Source: Anaeramoeba flamelloides (Eukaryota; Metamonada; Anaeramoebidae). Taken from it: a stretch of 64,000 nucleotides of DNA. Below are positions 11,404-22,538 of this stretch, one piece after another. The first letter of the stretch is position 1. Every line of letters starts with the position of its first letter. The translations under genes and the position numbers were made by a program. The notes below the pieces were generated by a model. That model saw only the letters and a program-made list of their open reading frames with translations. It was not told the DNA's origin and did not search any database. Where the stretch lies: assembly GCA_027625915.1 (NCBI GenBank), contig JANTQA010000012.1, positions 13,974,501-14,038,500 on the forward strand, written 5' to 3'.

Positions 11404-11812
11404 AGGAAAAAAAAGTGCCAAGTACAAAAAAATTACAAAATCAGTTTTAATTGTAAAACAATAGTAAATGTTCTAATTATCCAATATTTTTTTAACTTAT
11501 TTTTTTGTTATTTTTAAAAACAAAAACTAAATCCACAGATCTGATTGATTATTAGAATCAAAATAGAATTCACAACATCATATAAAACAAAAATTTAAGC
11601 ATTTATAATTTTACCAAATTTGAAATTTAATTGTAAACATTCGTGAAAGTGAATTTTTATGGAAAATTAAAATGGTAAAAAATAATTTTTTTAATAATTA
11701 TAACTTGTCCTCCAATAGCCTATAAAGAAGATTGGTTATTAAATTTAAATTAAATTCATGGTTGAAAATCTTTTCATCCCATGGAGAATAAGAATTGTTA
11801 ATCCCTTATCAG

Positions 11813-11816
<4 letters not shown>

Positions 11817-11866
<50 letters not shown>
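11817..11866. repeat. TA microsatellite
   Basis: About twenty-five uninterrupted TA units. Confidence 0.95.
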
Positions 11867-11868
<2 letters not shown>

Positions 11869-12358
11869 ATATTTCCAATAATATAGGGCATTTTTTATTT
11901 CAATAAATATTTCTTAATATTAATTCAATTATACAAAATGTACAACAATAATATGTTTTTTAACATATCATACTTAATTTCTTATATTTTGAAGTTTTAT
12001 TAATGGATTCTAAATATTTTTTTTTGAATTAAAATTATTTTGCAAAATTTTTAATTTTGAAAAAATAATAGAGTCAAATTTCTCATTTCATTATTTTTTC
12101 CAATTCTTCATTTTTTTCATTTTTACTTTGTTATTATTATTTTCCAAAATTTAACAAAGTTCAGAAGAGATATGATAAGAAATCAACCAAAAATTCTTTT
12201 GATTCTCAACAATTGAGTTGACTTCGATGGACTTTGGTGGAAAAATTGCTCAGAACAGTTGTACACTTCAATTAAAGAGGCGAGATAAACAAAAAAAAAA
12301 GAAAAAATAAAAAGGTTTTTTTTTTTTTTTTTTTTCATTCAGTTTGCTTTTTTTAAAT

Positions 12359-12391
<33 letters not shown>

Positions 12392-13277
12392 CACAAAAAA
12401 GTTAATGGGAAAAACAAAAAGTTAATGATCAAATGAAAAACAAAAAATCTAAAGATCAAATTAAAAATATATTGAAGTATGATTTTACACATTATCAAAA
12501 AAAAAAATTGAAAAAAAGATCGAACTAAAGATTTTTGAATAGACATTACTAATTTTGGATATTTTTCCAAAAATTAGGGGCAATTTTTTTTTTTTTATTT
12601 TTATTTTTTATTCTTCGAAATTTGATCAATAAACACAAATTTTAATCAAGAGTTTTATTATTATTAATGGATTCGTTTTTTTTTTGTCTAAATTTTTGAG
12701 TTTAATAACTGAATAAAGAATTTATTCTTATATTGATGGATATTTTTTTGCCCCACATTTTTGGATGGAGCTTATATATTACTAATTTGTTAATTTATTT
12801 GTAAAAACAGAATAATTGTTAATAAAAACTTTTTCTTGTCATAATTTTATATCTTTGTATTAAATAAATTAAAAAGTATAAAATAATTGAATATTGGAAA
12901 TTTAAAGTAATAACTTGAATATTACATCTTCAAATTCACTATATATATTATAAAAGTTTTACCTTTTACACAATTTTTTTATTTAATTATTGTAAGATAA
13001 AAATAATTCCATAATAACAATCAGTTTAGATTAAAAATAATTTCAATTTATTAAAATGACTGATATATAAATCATGTTGAATTGATATGATTTGTTCAAA
13101 ATCTAAGATTAAATTTAGTGATCACCTATCCAACGTAATAATTTTTCATTTATTTTTGAGAAAATTTGACAATTTACTAAAAAAAAATATCGAAATTAAT
13201 TTTATTATTCTTTAAAAGGGATGTTTCAACAAGATTATCACCTACTTGACTTTTGGTTTAACCTTTTGTTTTTGTTT

Positions 13278-13540
13278 TGAAAATCTATTGATTTTCTAAT
13301 CAAAATGGTAATTTAAAAAAAAAAAAAAAAATTATTGTTAGCTTTTGCAGAATTTAAATGAATTGAGTAAAATATTTTATTTATCTCTATTCTTTTGAAT
13401 TCTCAAAAAAAACCATTGTTTTTTTCTTTAATTTAAGAAATGAAAAGAAAATTAAATAACTTTTCTTTACATTTTTGAAATTAAAAAAAAAACCTAGGCA
13501 ATCTAGGGAACTCTACGGCACCCACATAAAAACTAAAATT
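13278..13540 (+). repeat. Composite hairpin repeat, copy 1
   Basis: Three parts are shared with the repeat at 31739-32060. They are a small palindrome GAAAATCTATTGATTTTC, a foldback block (13335-13424) with GCAGAATTTAAATGAATTGA against TATTCTTTTGAATTCT, and a terminal-looking block AACCTAGGCAATCTAGGGAA followed by CTCTACGGCAC. The foldback block also occurs alone at 26663-26748. The order of the parts differs between copies. Confidence 0.5.
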
Positions 13541-13550
13541 TAATTAAAAT

Positions 13551-13848
13551 TTGTTAATCCTAACCAAGAATGTTAAAGATGATAACGTATTTTTTAATTT
13601 TTCTTTAAAAAAATCAAACAAAAAATTAAATTTAAGTTTATTTCTCCAATTAAAAAAAAACCTAGTCACTTCCAGAAACTCTAAAATTGTATTTAGAGTT
13701 TTTAATTCTAACTATAATGTCGAAAATATTATTTCTCAGATGATATCTTTTCCTAAAAAAATGAAAGAAATTATTGAATTTCTCAATAAATACAGGCAAA
13801 AGTGAAAGAAAAGCAATAAATGAAAAAGAAATAGACTTTATTGGTAAG
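13551..13848 (+). pseudogene. Coding-like relic of unknown origin
   Basis: Two adjoining frames read as plausible protein: a basic stretch including NSKIVFRVFNSNYNVENII and KKMKEIIEFLNKY, then SERKAINEKEIDFIG directly before a good GTAAGTG donor. Amino-acid composition is more protein-like than the surrounding frames, but there is no start, no partner exon and no family I recognise. It could be an orphan exon, a decayed mobile-element gene or chance. It abuts the composite hairpin repeat. Confidence 0.25.
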
Positions 13849-16521
13849 TGTTAAGTGCCCAAGGGCTCTTAATCTGTTAAAGAAGGGGTTTCAGAGTGAC
13901 TAAAATTTTGACTCCTAATTCAAAGAGAAGTCAAAAGAATAGTTTAATCACAGTTATAAGAAGTATTTTAAACACAATTCAGTTTTCTGATAACGAAGGC
14001 GAATAAAAAAATATCAAAAAAAAATCTCAAAACTTAATATTTTAGAAGTTTTTTATTAGTAATTAACAATTTTTTTAGGTTGGAAATTATTTCCTTTCCC
14101 CATATCGAATTTTATCGACCTCCGTCCTAATTTATCTAAACAAACCTGTCTAAACATTTGAAAAATTCATGAATTGATGAAATATTTTACTTTATTACAT
14201 TTTAAAATAAAACTTTATCAAAAAGATGGTATATCTATAATCCTAGTTTTTAAGAATAAAAATTTATTTTCAAATATTCCTACTTTGTTGATTCATTACT
14301 CTTTTTTTTTATTATTTATTTTTAATTTATTTTTTTGAAGGTAGAGTTGTTCACCCATTTTAAATTTGTATTTTATTTTTTTTTCTTCAGAATAATTGGA
14401 TGGTCCAGTGATACTCGAAATTTACGTTTTAAGCAAAAGTTCTGGTATGTACAAAGAATTGAGACTTTCAAAGACTTTACAACACTTTAAAAGCCCCCGT
14501 TGATAAAATTCATAAGATTAATTAATCATTCAACATATAAAAATTTTCATAATCCATAAAAATATTTCAAAACTTGTAGCTTGACTATTCGGATCAACTC
14601 AAGATTCAGCTCACATTTCAAATATTTTACAAATGTTAAATTCTTAAAAAAAGTTTTTTACAGTCTAAAAATAGAAAAAAAAAATTAAAAAAACACTATT
14701 TTTTGCCATATTCAAAATTTAAACTAGTGCTGAGAATTGGTAGAAAAAATTTAAAGTTATCCAAATATAAATATTTGTTTACTTTTCTCAAAATAATTTG
14801 TACAAAAATATTTAATTTGTGTTACAAAATAAAAAATGTGTTTCTTTTTTTATATTAGACCATGGAGCTATTTCCAATAAAGTATGTCGAATTTATTTAA
14901 AAATATTTCTTTAAAACACAATTTTCAAAATTGTATTTAAACATATAAAATCATTAACTACTATTATCAGATTCTTTGTCATAATTCAATTCGTTTATTA
15001 ATATTTTAATAAATAAATAAAAGATATTAATTTTTCTGATCTCGATTTTTTCTGATATTTTTTAGGTGTGAAAATTGGTGTTTATTATTTTCTTTTTCAT
15101 CGAAAAAAACGTTTTCATAACTTTTTTAATCCCAAAACAATTTCAAATAGAATTGAAAACATATAACTACATTTTATTTTTTAAAAAATCTAATTTTACC
15201 CTTTCCAGATTTCCTTTTTATTATTGAAATTGTAAGTACATTGTTTTCACCAAAAAAAGTGTTATTTTTTTTTTAATTTTTTAGGAAATATTTCAATTAA
15301 CCTATTTTGAAATAAATACCTTAGCCATTTATTCAAGCAGTCTTAATATTAAACAGAATTTGGTAAAGTCAATTAATGAATATTTACACTAACAAAGATG
15401 ATTTTTTATGAAATGTAAAAAAAAAAATACTCAAATTTTTTGGAAATACCTTACAATAAACCTTTTAATAAATCAACAATAAATGGACAGCAAATATGAT
15501 ATTGATTTCTTAAAGTTCTATTCTTAAAAAAGGCATACAGAAAATAAAGGATCAAATTAAAAAATTTCTTTCAAAAAATATATTTTATTTATGACATAGT
15601 TTTGTAATTCATCAAAACAAAAAAACAAAAAATTTTAAAAAGACAATTAGGACAAAATTTTGAAAAAATTTCATTCATAATTTAAATTTTTACTGAAAAA
15701 AACAAGGACTTTACTTTCAAAATAGATTTTAAATTACATATACTATTTGTGAATTAGATTGTATATTGAAATAAGAAGAAAAAAAAAAGCACGGAGTATA
15801 TTTTGAAACACCAATTTTATAATAGTTGAGTACATATTATTTTGATCACTTTACTTGTAAAAAACGAAACTATTTTTATTAAAAATCAAATTCTTGAAGT
15901 GTTTTTTCAAGTTTTTCAAACAAAGAATATTAAAAATTTTTAAATCAAAAGTTACTTGTTTTTGAAAAATCAATATGATTAAATTTCATCTGTTTTTCTT
16001 TGTTTTGAATTTTAACAAAACCCATTTCCAATTCTGAGTTTACTCAATAGAATCTTAAATATACCTCAACTGTACTTCTCTAAAAAAAGCGTCAAATCAA
16101 TAACTAGAGAGCACAAACTACAATATATTTTTTTGGAGTTTCTCGTTCACAGAAGAGAATAAAAACAGGAAAACTACACTTTTTTCCTATTTAATATTTA
16201 AATACTAGTTATGGATTTTGATTATTTTCATTTGTATTCTAAATTTGAAACAATCCGTTTTGACTAAAGGTCAGATTAATTAAAAAACTTACTATATTTT
16301 TATACTTTTCTTGTTGTATTAATCTAAAATAACTCAAGAGTTTCTTAAATACTTTCTGAGTATTTATTAACACTTGTAATACTTTTAAAAGTGAAAAGAG
16401 TTGTTTAAGTGACAATTTTTGATCAATTTATTGGTTTTTTAGTAATGTGAAAAAGGATCCATATTTCATTTTTTTTCATTTTAGGTTTTTTATTTTTTTT
16501 TTTCATTCACCAACTCCAGAA

Positions 16522-17676
16522 ATGAATAAAGATCTTGCTATAAAAAAAAAGATTTTAATCCTCAAGAAATTTTTGTAAGACCTCTAAATTTTCAACTCAC
16601 TTTTCCTAACCACAAAAGGAAAGAATCTTTTTTTTTTTCTTTTTCCTTCACCAAGACTAATTATGGATTTTTTTGTTTTTTCTTTTTGAGTCAAGCCATT
16701 TTTAAAAAAAATGTGAAGACCAAAGTTTAAAAAAACGGTTACTAAATAGTTTCTAAAATTGTTTTGACAAACTTTTTGTTTTGCATTTTCTCTAAAAATG
16801 GCTTTATCCTTTCGCTAACAAAGAATTAATTTTTTTGAACAAACATGCAAGAACCAAAAAGAAGTGAATTACGAAATTAATCACTTAATGTCCATTTACG
16901 AAAATAAAACTTTAGAATATCAATACGAGAACATGTTTAACACTTTGTGTTCAAATTGGCAGACGTACAGTACGAAGAATTTGGATGACAAAATCCTAGA
17001 AAATTTAACATTTGAGCTCTTCGAAGACTTTATGAAAATCAAAATGAAATACGATCATTTGCTGCCACTCACAAATAAGCTGATGAGAGAAAGCTATAAA
17101 CAGGATCAAATCAACAAAATTAATAATCAAATTGACAAAGAGAATCTTGAGCGATCTGAAAAGCTATTAAAATTACAAAAGATCCTTCAAATTAACGAGT
17201 ATTCTGAAATCCCTTTAAATGTACTAGAAAATTATTATTGCTATATCCATTATTTAATTGAAACAATTATTCCAGAAATCACCGACATAAGCAAGGGAAA
17301 AGAGAACAATGTCAATAATAAAAAGAAGAGTGAAGATCTTGAAGTGAATAAGATTTCAATGAAAATTGAAACAAAGGAAACAAAGGAATCACTAATGAAG
17401 AAAAGTGTAAATTCCCATCTACAAAATATTAACGATTTAATAACAAATAGCCAGCCAGTGGTTTGTAAAGAATTTTCTCAATTTGCTTTAGCGCTGGTTA
17501 ATCAAAGAGTCGGTATAGAAGGCATTTTGAATGAAAAAAGGGAAATAAAAGATCAAATTGAACCAAAGAATGTAAATCAAAATTTAAACAACACAAGCTA
17601 CACAAATAAATTGTTAGATCATATACAGGACAAATATAGCCAAAGCGAGAGAAAAAGATCTTTTAAAATGATTTAA
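16522..17676 (+). CDS. Hypothetical alpha-helical protein, two exons
   Basis: The main open frame runs through codons from 16825 to a TAA at 17676. The earliest in-frame ATG inside it is at 16888. A better model adds a first exon at 16522-16574 starting ATGAATAAAGATCTTG, spliced by a GTAAGA donor to an AAAG acceptor so that exon 2 is 16824-17676. The join is in frame (phase 2) and gives a protein of about 301 residues. It is predicted mostly helical and charged, with heptad-like stretches (LERSEKLLKLQKILQI), a low-complexity lysine/glutamate linker around residues 170-220, and a more conserved-looking segment CKEFSQFALALVNQRVG near residue 235. There are no membrane segments or signal peptide. 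I do not recognise the family; a coiled-coil scaffold or kinetochore-type subunit is only a guess. Confidence 0.7.
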
Positions 17677-17907
17677 CCTCTCAAAGATTAATCTTTCGAG
17701 ATGTGGAAAACAATAAATACGATTGTTTTTTCATTAATGTTTCTTGATAGAATATTTTTGTTAAAATTTCTTGATTCATAAGTTTGATTAAATTAGATGA
17801 TGGAATTATATTTGAAAGGTATTTTTCATCTTGTTTATTTCAATTTAATTGATGAAGCAAATTATCCACTTCATTCGAAAAGTTTCTTGTCAATATTTCC
17901 CCACAAC

Positions 17908-18283
17908 ACAAGTGTAAATAAGGAATGTTGTAAAAAATAGAGTTTTTAACAATTTTCGAGATAAATAAAGAGTTCCATGCATTTATCCAAATTATGGTAA
18001 TAGTAAAACATACGTCCATTTTGATTTTTGAGCTCAAAGGTATTTTCAATAAAAAATTGCTTGGTAAATAACAATACTTGTTCAGAAAAATGTTTTTTTT
18101 CTGAAAATTACAAGATTGGTATTTGCCAAACGATTTTTTGATTAAAATTATTATTAGTCTATTAAGATAATCAGATATTATATTTACTATTACCATAATT
18201 TGGATAAATGCATGGAACTCTTTATTTATCTCGAAAATTGTTAAAAACTCTATTTTGTACAATATTCCTTATTTACTCTAGTG
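17908..18283. repeat. Large foldback palindrome
   Basis: The left arm (17908-18008) and right arm (18177-18283) are reverse complements over about 100 bp with roughly five to eight mismatches, for example GAGTTCCATGCATTTATCCA against TGGATAAATGCATGGAACTC. Inner pairing resumes near the centre, where CTTGGTAAATAACAATACTT pairs with the segment ending TTGGTATTTGCCAAACG and TTCAGAAAAA faces TTTTTTTTCTGAA. The centre lies close to 18096, so almost the whole length can fold into one long hairpin. The intervening parts are diverged. No coding function is apparent. Confidence 0.75.
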
Positions 18284-18525
18284 AAAAGACTACACACCAC
18301 TTAAAAAAAAAATCGAAAACTTCAAGTTAGAAAAATTTACATAGTTAGATTTAATAGGCAAGGGGTTAAGTTATATTTTTTTTACAACACCATCAAAAAA
18401 TGATAATAAATAATTTTCAAATCTATTAAACCCAATGAGAATTAATATACCAATTCATTAAATATCCCAACCTTAAAAAACATTGTTAAATTTTAAAGTT
18501 TTTTTTTTTTAACAAAATGATTTAC

Positions 18526-19263
18526 ACAAGTGTTGATTCATTACAGTGAAAAATAATTTTCTAGAATGGAAAAAAAACAATTTTGTCATTTTTAATAATA
18601 CCTAATTCCAATCAAAAACTAACCAATATGTGAAGCACGGACGATCTTCAAAAATCTACAATAAAAAAAGAGGACATTATAGAAAAAAGCGCCAAATAGC
18701 GACATTTAATTTCAAATTTGACTGGTTAGTATATATAATTTTGAAAACATTTGTGTTGATTTTCAAGTGTCATTCTTTGGCACTTTTTGAGATCTCAAAG
18801 ATTTTTTATTTATTTTTTTTTAATTTCTCAAATGAGGTTTTTTTTCTCAAGAATGTTACAAATCCTTACCTTTTCCAATATATAGAGTTATAAAATAACG
18901 ACAAATTAGATTAAATCGAATTAAATTGGTGGTACTTTTGAAAACAATTTGTTTTTAATTGAAGAAAAAGAACCGTTTGGAAATTTAAAAAAATAGACAA
19001 GAGTAATTTTTTTTTTAAAATTTGGATTTTTTTTGAAATTGAGGTTTCTTTCGAAATTTTTTTTTAATGAATCGAGTTTTTTTAACAATTGGGATTCTAA
19101 AAAAAATGTTTTTAAATTGAATTTTATGCCAAAGAGATCTCAATTTTTCTTGTTATTTGAATTTTGTCAATCAAAAAAAGTACAATAATGAAATAATTTT
19201 TTTTTGTTTGGAGTAACCCCTTGAGAATGGAATAAATACACAGTAAATGACTAGAGGCGTAAT
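18526..19263 (-). mobile_element. Non-autonomous DNA element, copy 2 (inverted)
   Basis: This is the reverse-complement partner of 10700-11403. Shared blocks include CCAATCAAAAACTAACCAA, GGCACTTTTTGAGATCT, CTCAAGAATGTTACAAATCC, TTAGATTAAATCGAATTAAA and CACAGTAAATGACT. Length is 738 bp against 704 bp. The terminal bases are more diverged than in copy 1. Confidence 0.7.
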
Positions 19264-21899
19264 TTTTTTTCTAATTTATTTTGAATTGAGTTTTTAGGAT
19301 TTTTTTTAATGAGTATATGTTTTGACCACTTTTTAATAGTTGTATTAAAGATTCAATTCGTTTTTTTTTTCTATTGAAAGAATGAATTAAAAACAAGAAT
19401 AATATCTATTTTTTTTTTTTTTAAAAAAAAGGGAGGGGGGATATAGGTTAAAAAATATAAAAAAATCAATTGCTGGATTGGTATGATCAAATTAAAAAAT
19501 TACCACCACTTTTTTTAGGTTTTTTTTTTAAAAATTTAGCATTTTTTTTATAAAAATAATGAAAACGCCTTTGATATTATTCTTAAAATTCTAAATAATT
19601 CACTTGTTGAGATAGGACGATAATTAATTATTATATAATTGAAAAAAAAAAAAAAAAAATGATTTCATTAGGTCTGATTAAAAATTTGAGATTATACTCA
19701 ACTTTAAATGTTGAACAAATGTTATTGAATATTTTTATTTATTGGATTCTATTTTCCCTATTTTCAATATTAAATACATTTTTTTCTATACCTTAAATAG
19801 AAACAGTACCTTTTTTTAGATAAAATTTTAATAAAGACTGATAAACTGATGAAATTTGTTTCATAAAGTAAAATTGTTATTAATGTATAAATCCAGAATA
19901 ATAATTTCTAATAACATCAAATAAAAAAAAATTCTATATAAAAGGTAAAAAAAAATATAATAATATAAATATATATACTTTGATTCCATTTTAATTGAAC
20001 CCGCCTTTTTAAAACACTTTATTTATTTTACCCCATATTTTAATTACCCACCAAAAATTATGTTATTTCATCTAGTATGTTATATCACATATTGAATCGG
20101 ATTATTGATATAATTGAAAGTTGTTATATTGTTAATGTTTTCTTGAGTTTTTTCTTATACAACATTATTTTATTTATCCTTCTTTTTTTTCAGAAAATTC
20201 TTTAAAATAATTATTTGATTTCCTTACTTAAATGATAAGGTTTGTGAAAAAAAAATTATTTATTATTTTTTATTTATTTTTTGGATCTTATAAAAAAAAT
20301 TTAAATTGCTTTAATCTATAAGTCATTATATGTTTGTTCTGATACCTAAATTATTCTAATTACCTTTATTTTTTCATTGAATTTACATATTAGATTAAAC
20401 TCTGCTATTCAGAATTATTTAATTCAAAAAATTAAACATATAATATTATTCAAATAAATAGAAATAACAAGAATAGAATCATAAAGAAGGATCAATAATT
20501 TCAAATTTTTATTAGGTTTCATTTTAAATTTATTTTTTATTTATAGTCCATATTTTCTATTGTAAAAATCCAAGACTTTTATCTTCTCGATTGAATTTAA
20601 ATTATCTTCGTCTTCTCAAAAAAAAAAAAGATTTTATTAATTTTCTTTATAACAATAAACAAGTATTTTTAGTGTAATAAGGTATTTTAGATCGTATAAA
20701 AATGAATATTTTACCTCTTTTAAATATTCTTACTAGAAAATCACTTTAAATCCATACCTAAAATCAGTTAATTTATGATTAAATAAAAATTTATCATTTT
20801 ATTGTCCACCTTGGCTCAATATTTTAGAATTAGTAAAACACTAAAGTCTTTGAAAAGACTAGTTAAAAATAACAATTAAAAAGTTATCAAATTATGAAAT
20901 TATGATTTACTTTATTTACTTTTATAAAAAAAAATCAAGTAAAGAAAATATTAAGAATTATTTTGCACTATTAAAATGAAATTTTGCAAAGATCTTTGGT
21001 GTTTTATTGTTTTAAAGTTTGATTAGTAAAAATTAACACTTGGTAAAAGAATGGCAAAAAACCCCTTTTTAAAAATGATTTTATTATATATTTTCTTTAA
21101 TTCTTATTAAATTGTTTTAAAAACTAAATTTTGTAGATCAGAATGTTTTTTCAAATGTGTTGGTGTTCGATCCATGTTAACCTATAAATGATATTTTTCA
21201 CTTTATTTAGTTGTGGTGAATTAAATTTCCTTTATAATTTTCAAAGCATTTTGAATAAGTAGTTACATATTTATTTAAGAAGTGACTCAAAAAAGATTCT
21301 AAATGTTGTTCATTTATTTGCATTTTTGATTTTTAAATAGATGATAATTCTTCTTATTTACGGCTTAATTTTCTTTCTTTAACTAAAATCTTTTTGTAAA
21401 ATTAATCACAAGATTCATTAACTTTCATTTTATCTTCTACACTATGAAAGAAGGAAGCCACTGAAGGTATTTATAATCTGTTACAATAGAAGCCTACCAT
21501 TTTGATAAAAAAAATGTTTTTAAAATGAAAAGGTAACAGATCTTGAAATTTATCATTAACAAAATAACAATATGTGTACTCAATTTAATTTACCTCAAGA
21601 TAATTTTTTGAATTCTTCTTGTTTATGATGGGACTTTTCTATGAAAACCAATCCCATAAATCAGAAATAATATATAATTTTCAAAATATGTACCAGAATA
21701 ATTATAATAATTAAGGAGAAATAATTATTTGCTTTTTTTTGTTGTTTTTTTTCCTTAAAATTTAACAATAAATGTGAATAAAAAAATTTATTAGTAAGAA
21801 AATTTTTGTTGTGAAAAATTGTTCAAATATATGAAAAAAATATAAATATTCGAAAAATAATAAATTTTTACCTGTTGAAATAATAGAACAAAATGATAT

Positions 21900-22452
21900 T
21901 AAACTCCCTTTAACTCAAAGATGCACCCAAAAATAAAAAAGTCTATGTTTTTACGAATAAAAGTAACTACATTTATTTAGAATTGAGAGAAATAATATAC
22001 TTGAGATTAAATTTAATATTCAAAAAAGAAATACCCGAAAAAGCCATATATTTAAACAAAAAAAAAAATGTAAAAAAAAATTTGGGCAACTCTCGATGGA
22101 ATATCTAGTATAAAGTGTCTCAAATTCTTTGGAAAATCAAAATTGTTGACCATAAGTTTTTTTAATAGAAAATGTATTCATTTAAAATGAAAATACAAAT
22201 CCTCAATTTTCTTTGTGCTAATTCGGAGTTTCAAAAATTTCTTTTTTGCAAATTAACTTTTTAAAAAAAAATAAAAAAAAGAAAAGAAGAAAAGAAGAAT
22301 AAAAAAGTAAAAAAAAAAATTTGCAAAATGAGAAAAAATGATCTATTTATAAATTGGAAATTTATTTTGAGAAGAATATTATATTAAAAACATGGATTAT
22401 GTTCTATTTCTTATATAAAACTACCCCCCTTTGACTGAAAAAGGGTTTATAT
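21900..22452 (+). mobile_element. Inverted-repeat element with AAACYC termini, copy 1
   Basis: The left end reads TTAAACTCCCTTTAACTCAA and the right end, in reverse complement, TAAACCCTTTTTCAGTCAAA. The interior aligns in order with 46983-47556, including GAAAATCAAAATTGTTGA, a CCTCAA...GGAGTT block, AAAGAAAAGAAGAAA and GATTATGTTCTATTTCTT. It is non-coding and about 553 bp long. Confidence 0.65.
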
Positions 22453-22538
22453 AAATAATTAGAAAAAAATTTGGAAAAATATTAACCTAAAATTAGATAA
22501 TTATATATTCTAATTGTATTAATATTAAAATAATTTAA

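Larger units (their letters stand above)
10210..16521. other. Intergenic region with several repeats
   Basis: This 6.3 kb stretch separates RhoGDI from the next gene. It holds a 704 bp terminal-inverted-repeat element (10700-11403), a TA microsatellite, a composite hairpin repeat (13278-13540) and a short coding-like relic (13551-13848). Four repeated TTTTTATT units near 10430 lie in the probable RhoGDI 3' untranslated region. I see nothing recognisable from about 13900 to 16500. Confidence 0.5.
17677..22538. other. Intergenic region with foldback and inverted-repeat elements
   Basis: The spacer holds the 376 bp palindrome (17908-18283), the second copy of the TTAAGGGTC-type element (18526-19263) and one copy of the 560 bp AAACCC-terminus element (21900-22452). 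From 19300 to 21890 I see only AT-rich sequence with homopolymers, including a G-rich patch at 19431. Confidence 0.5.

Noticed and set aside
17840-18262. Minus-strand open frame of 140 codons
   Set aside because: It runs through both arms of the large palindrome, so the protein would repeat its own reverse-complement reading; no family resemblance.
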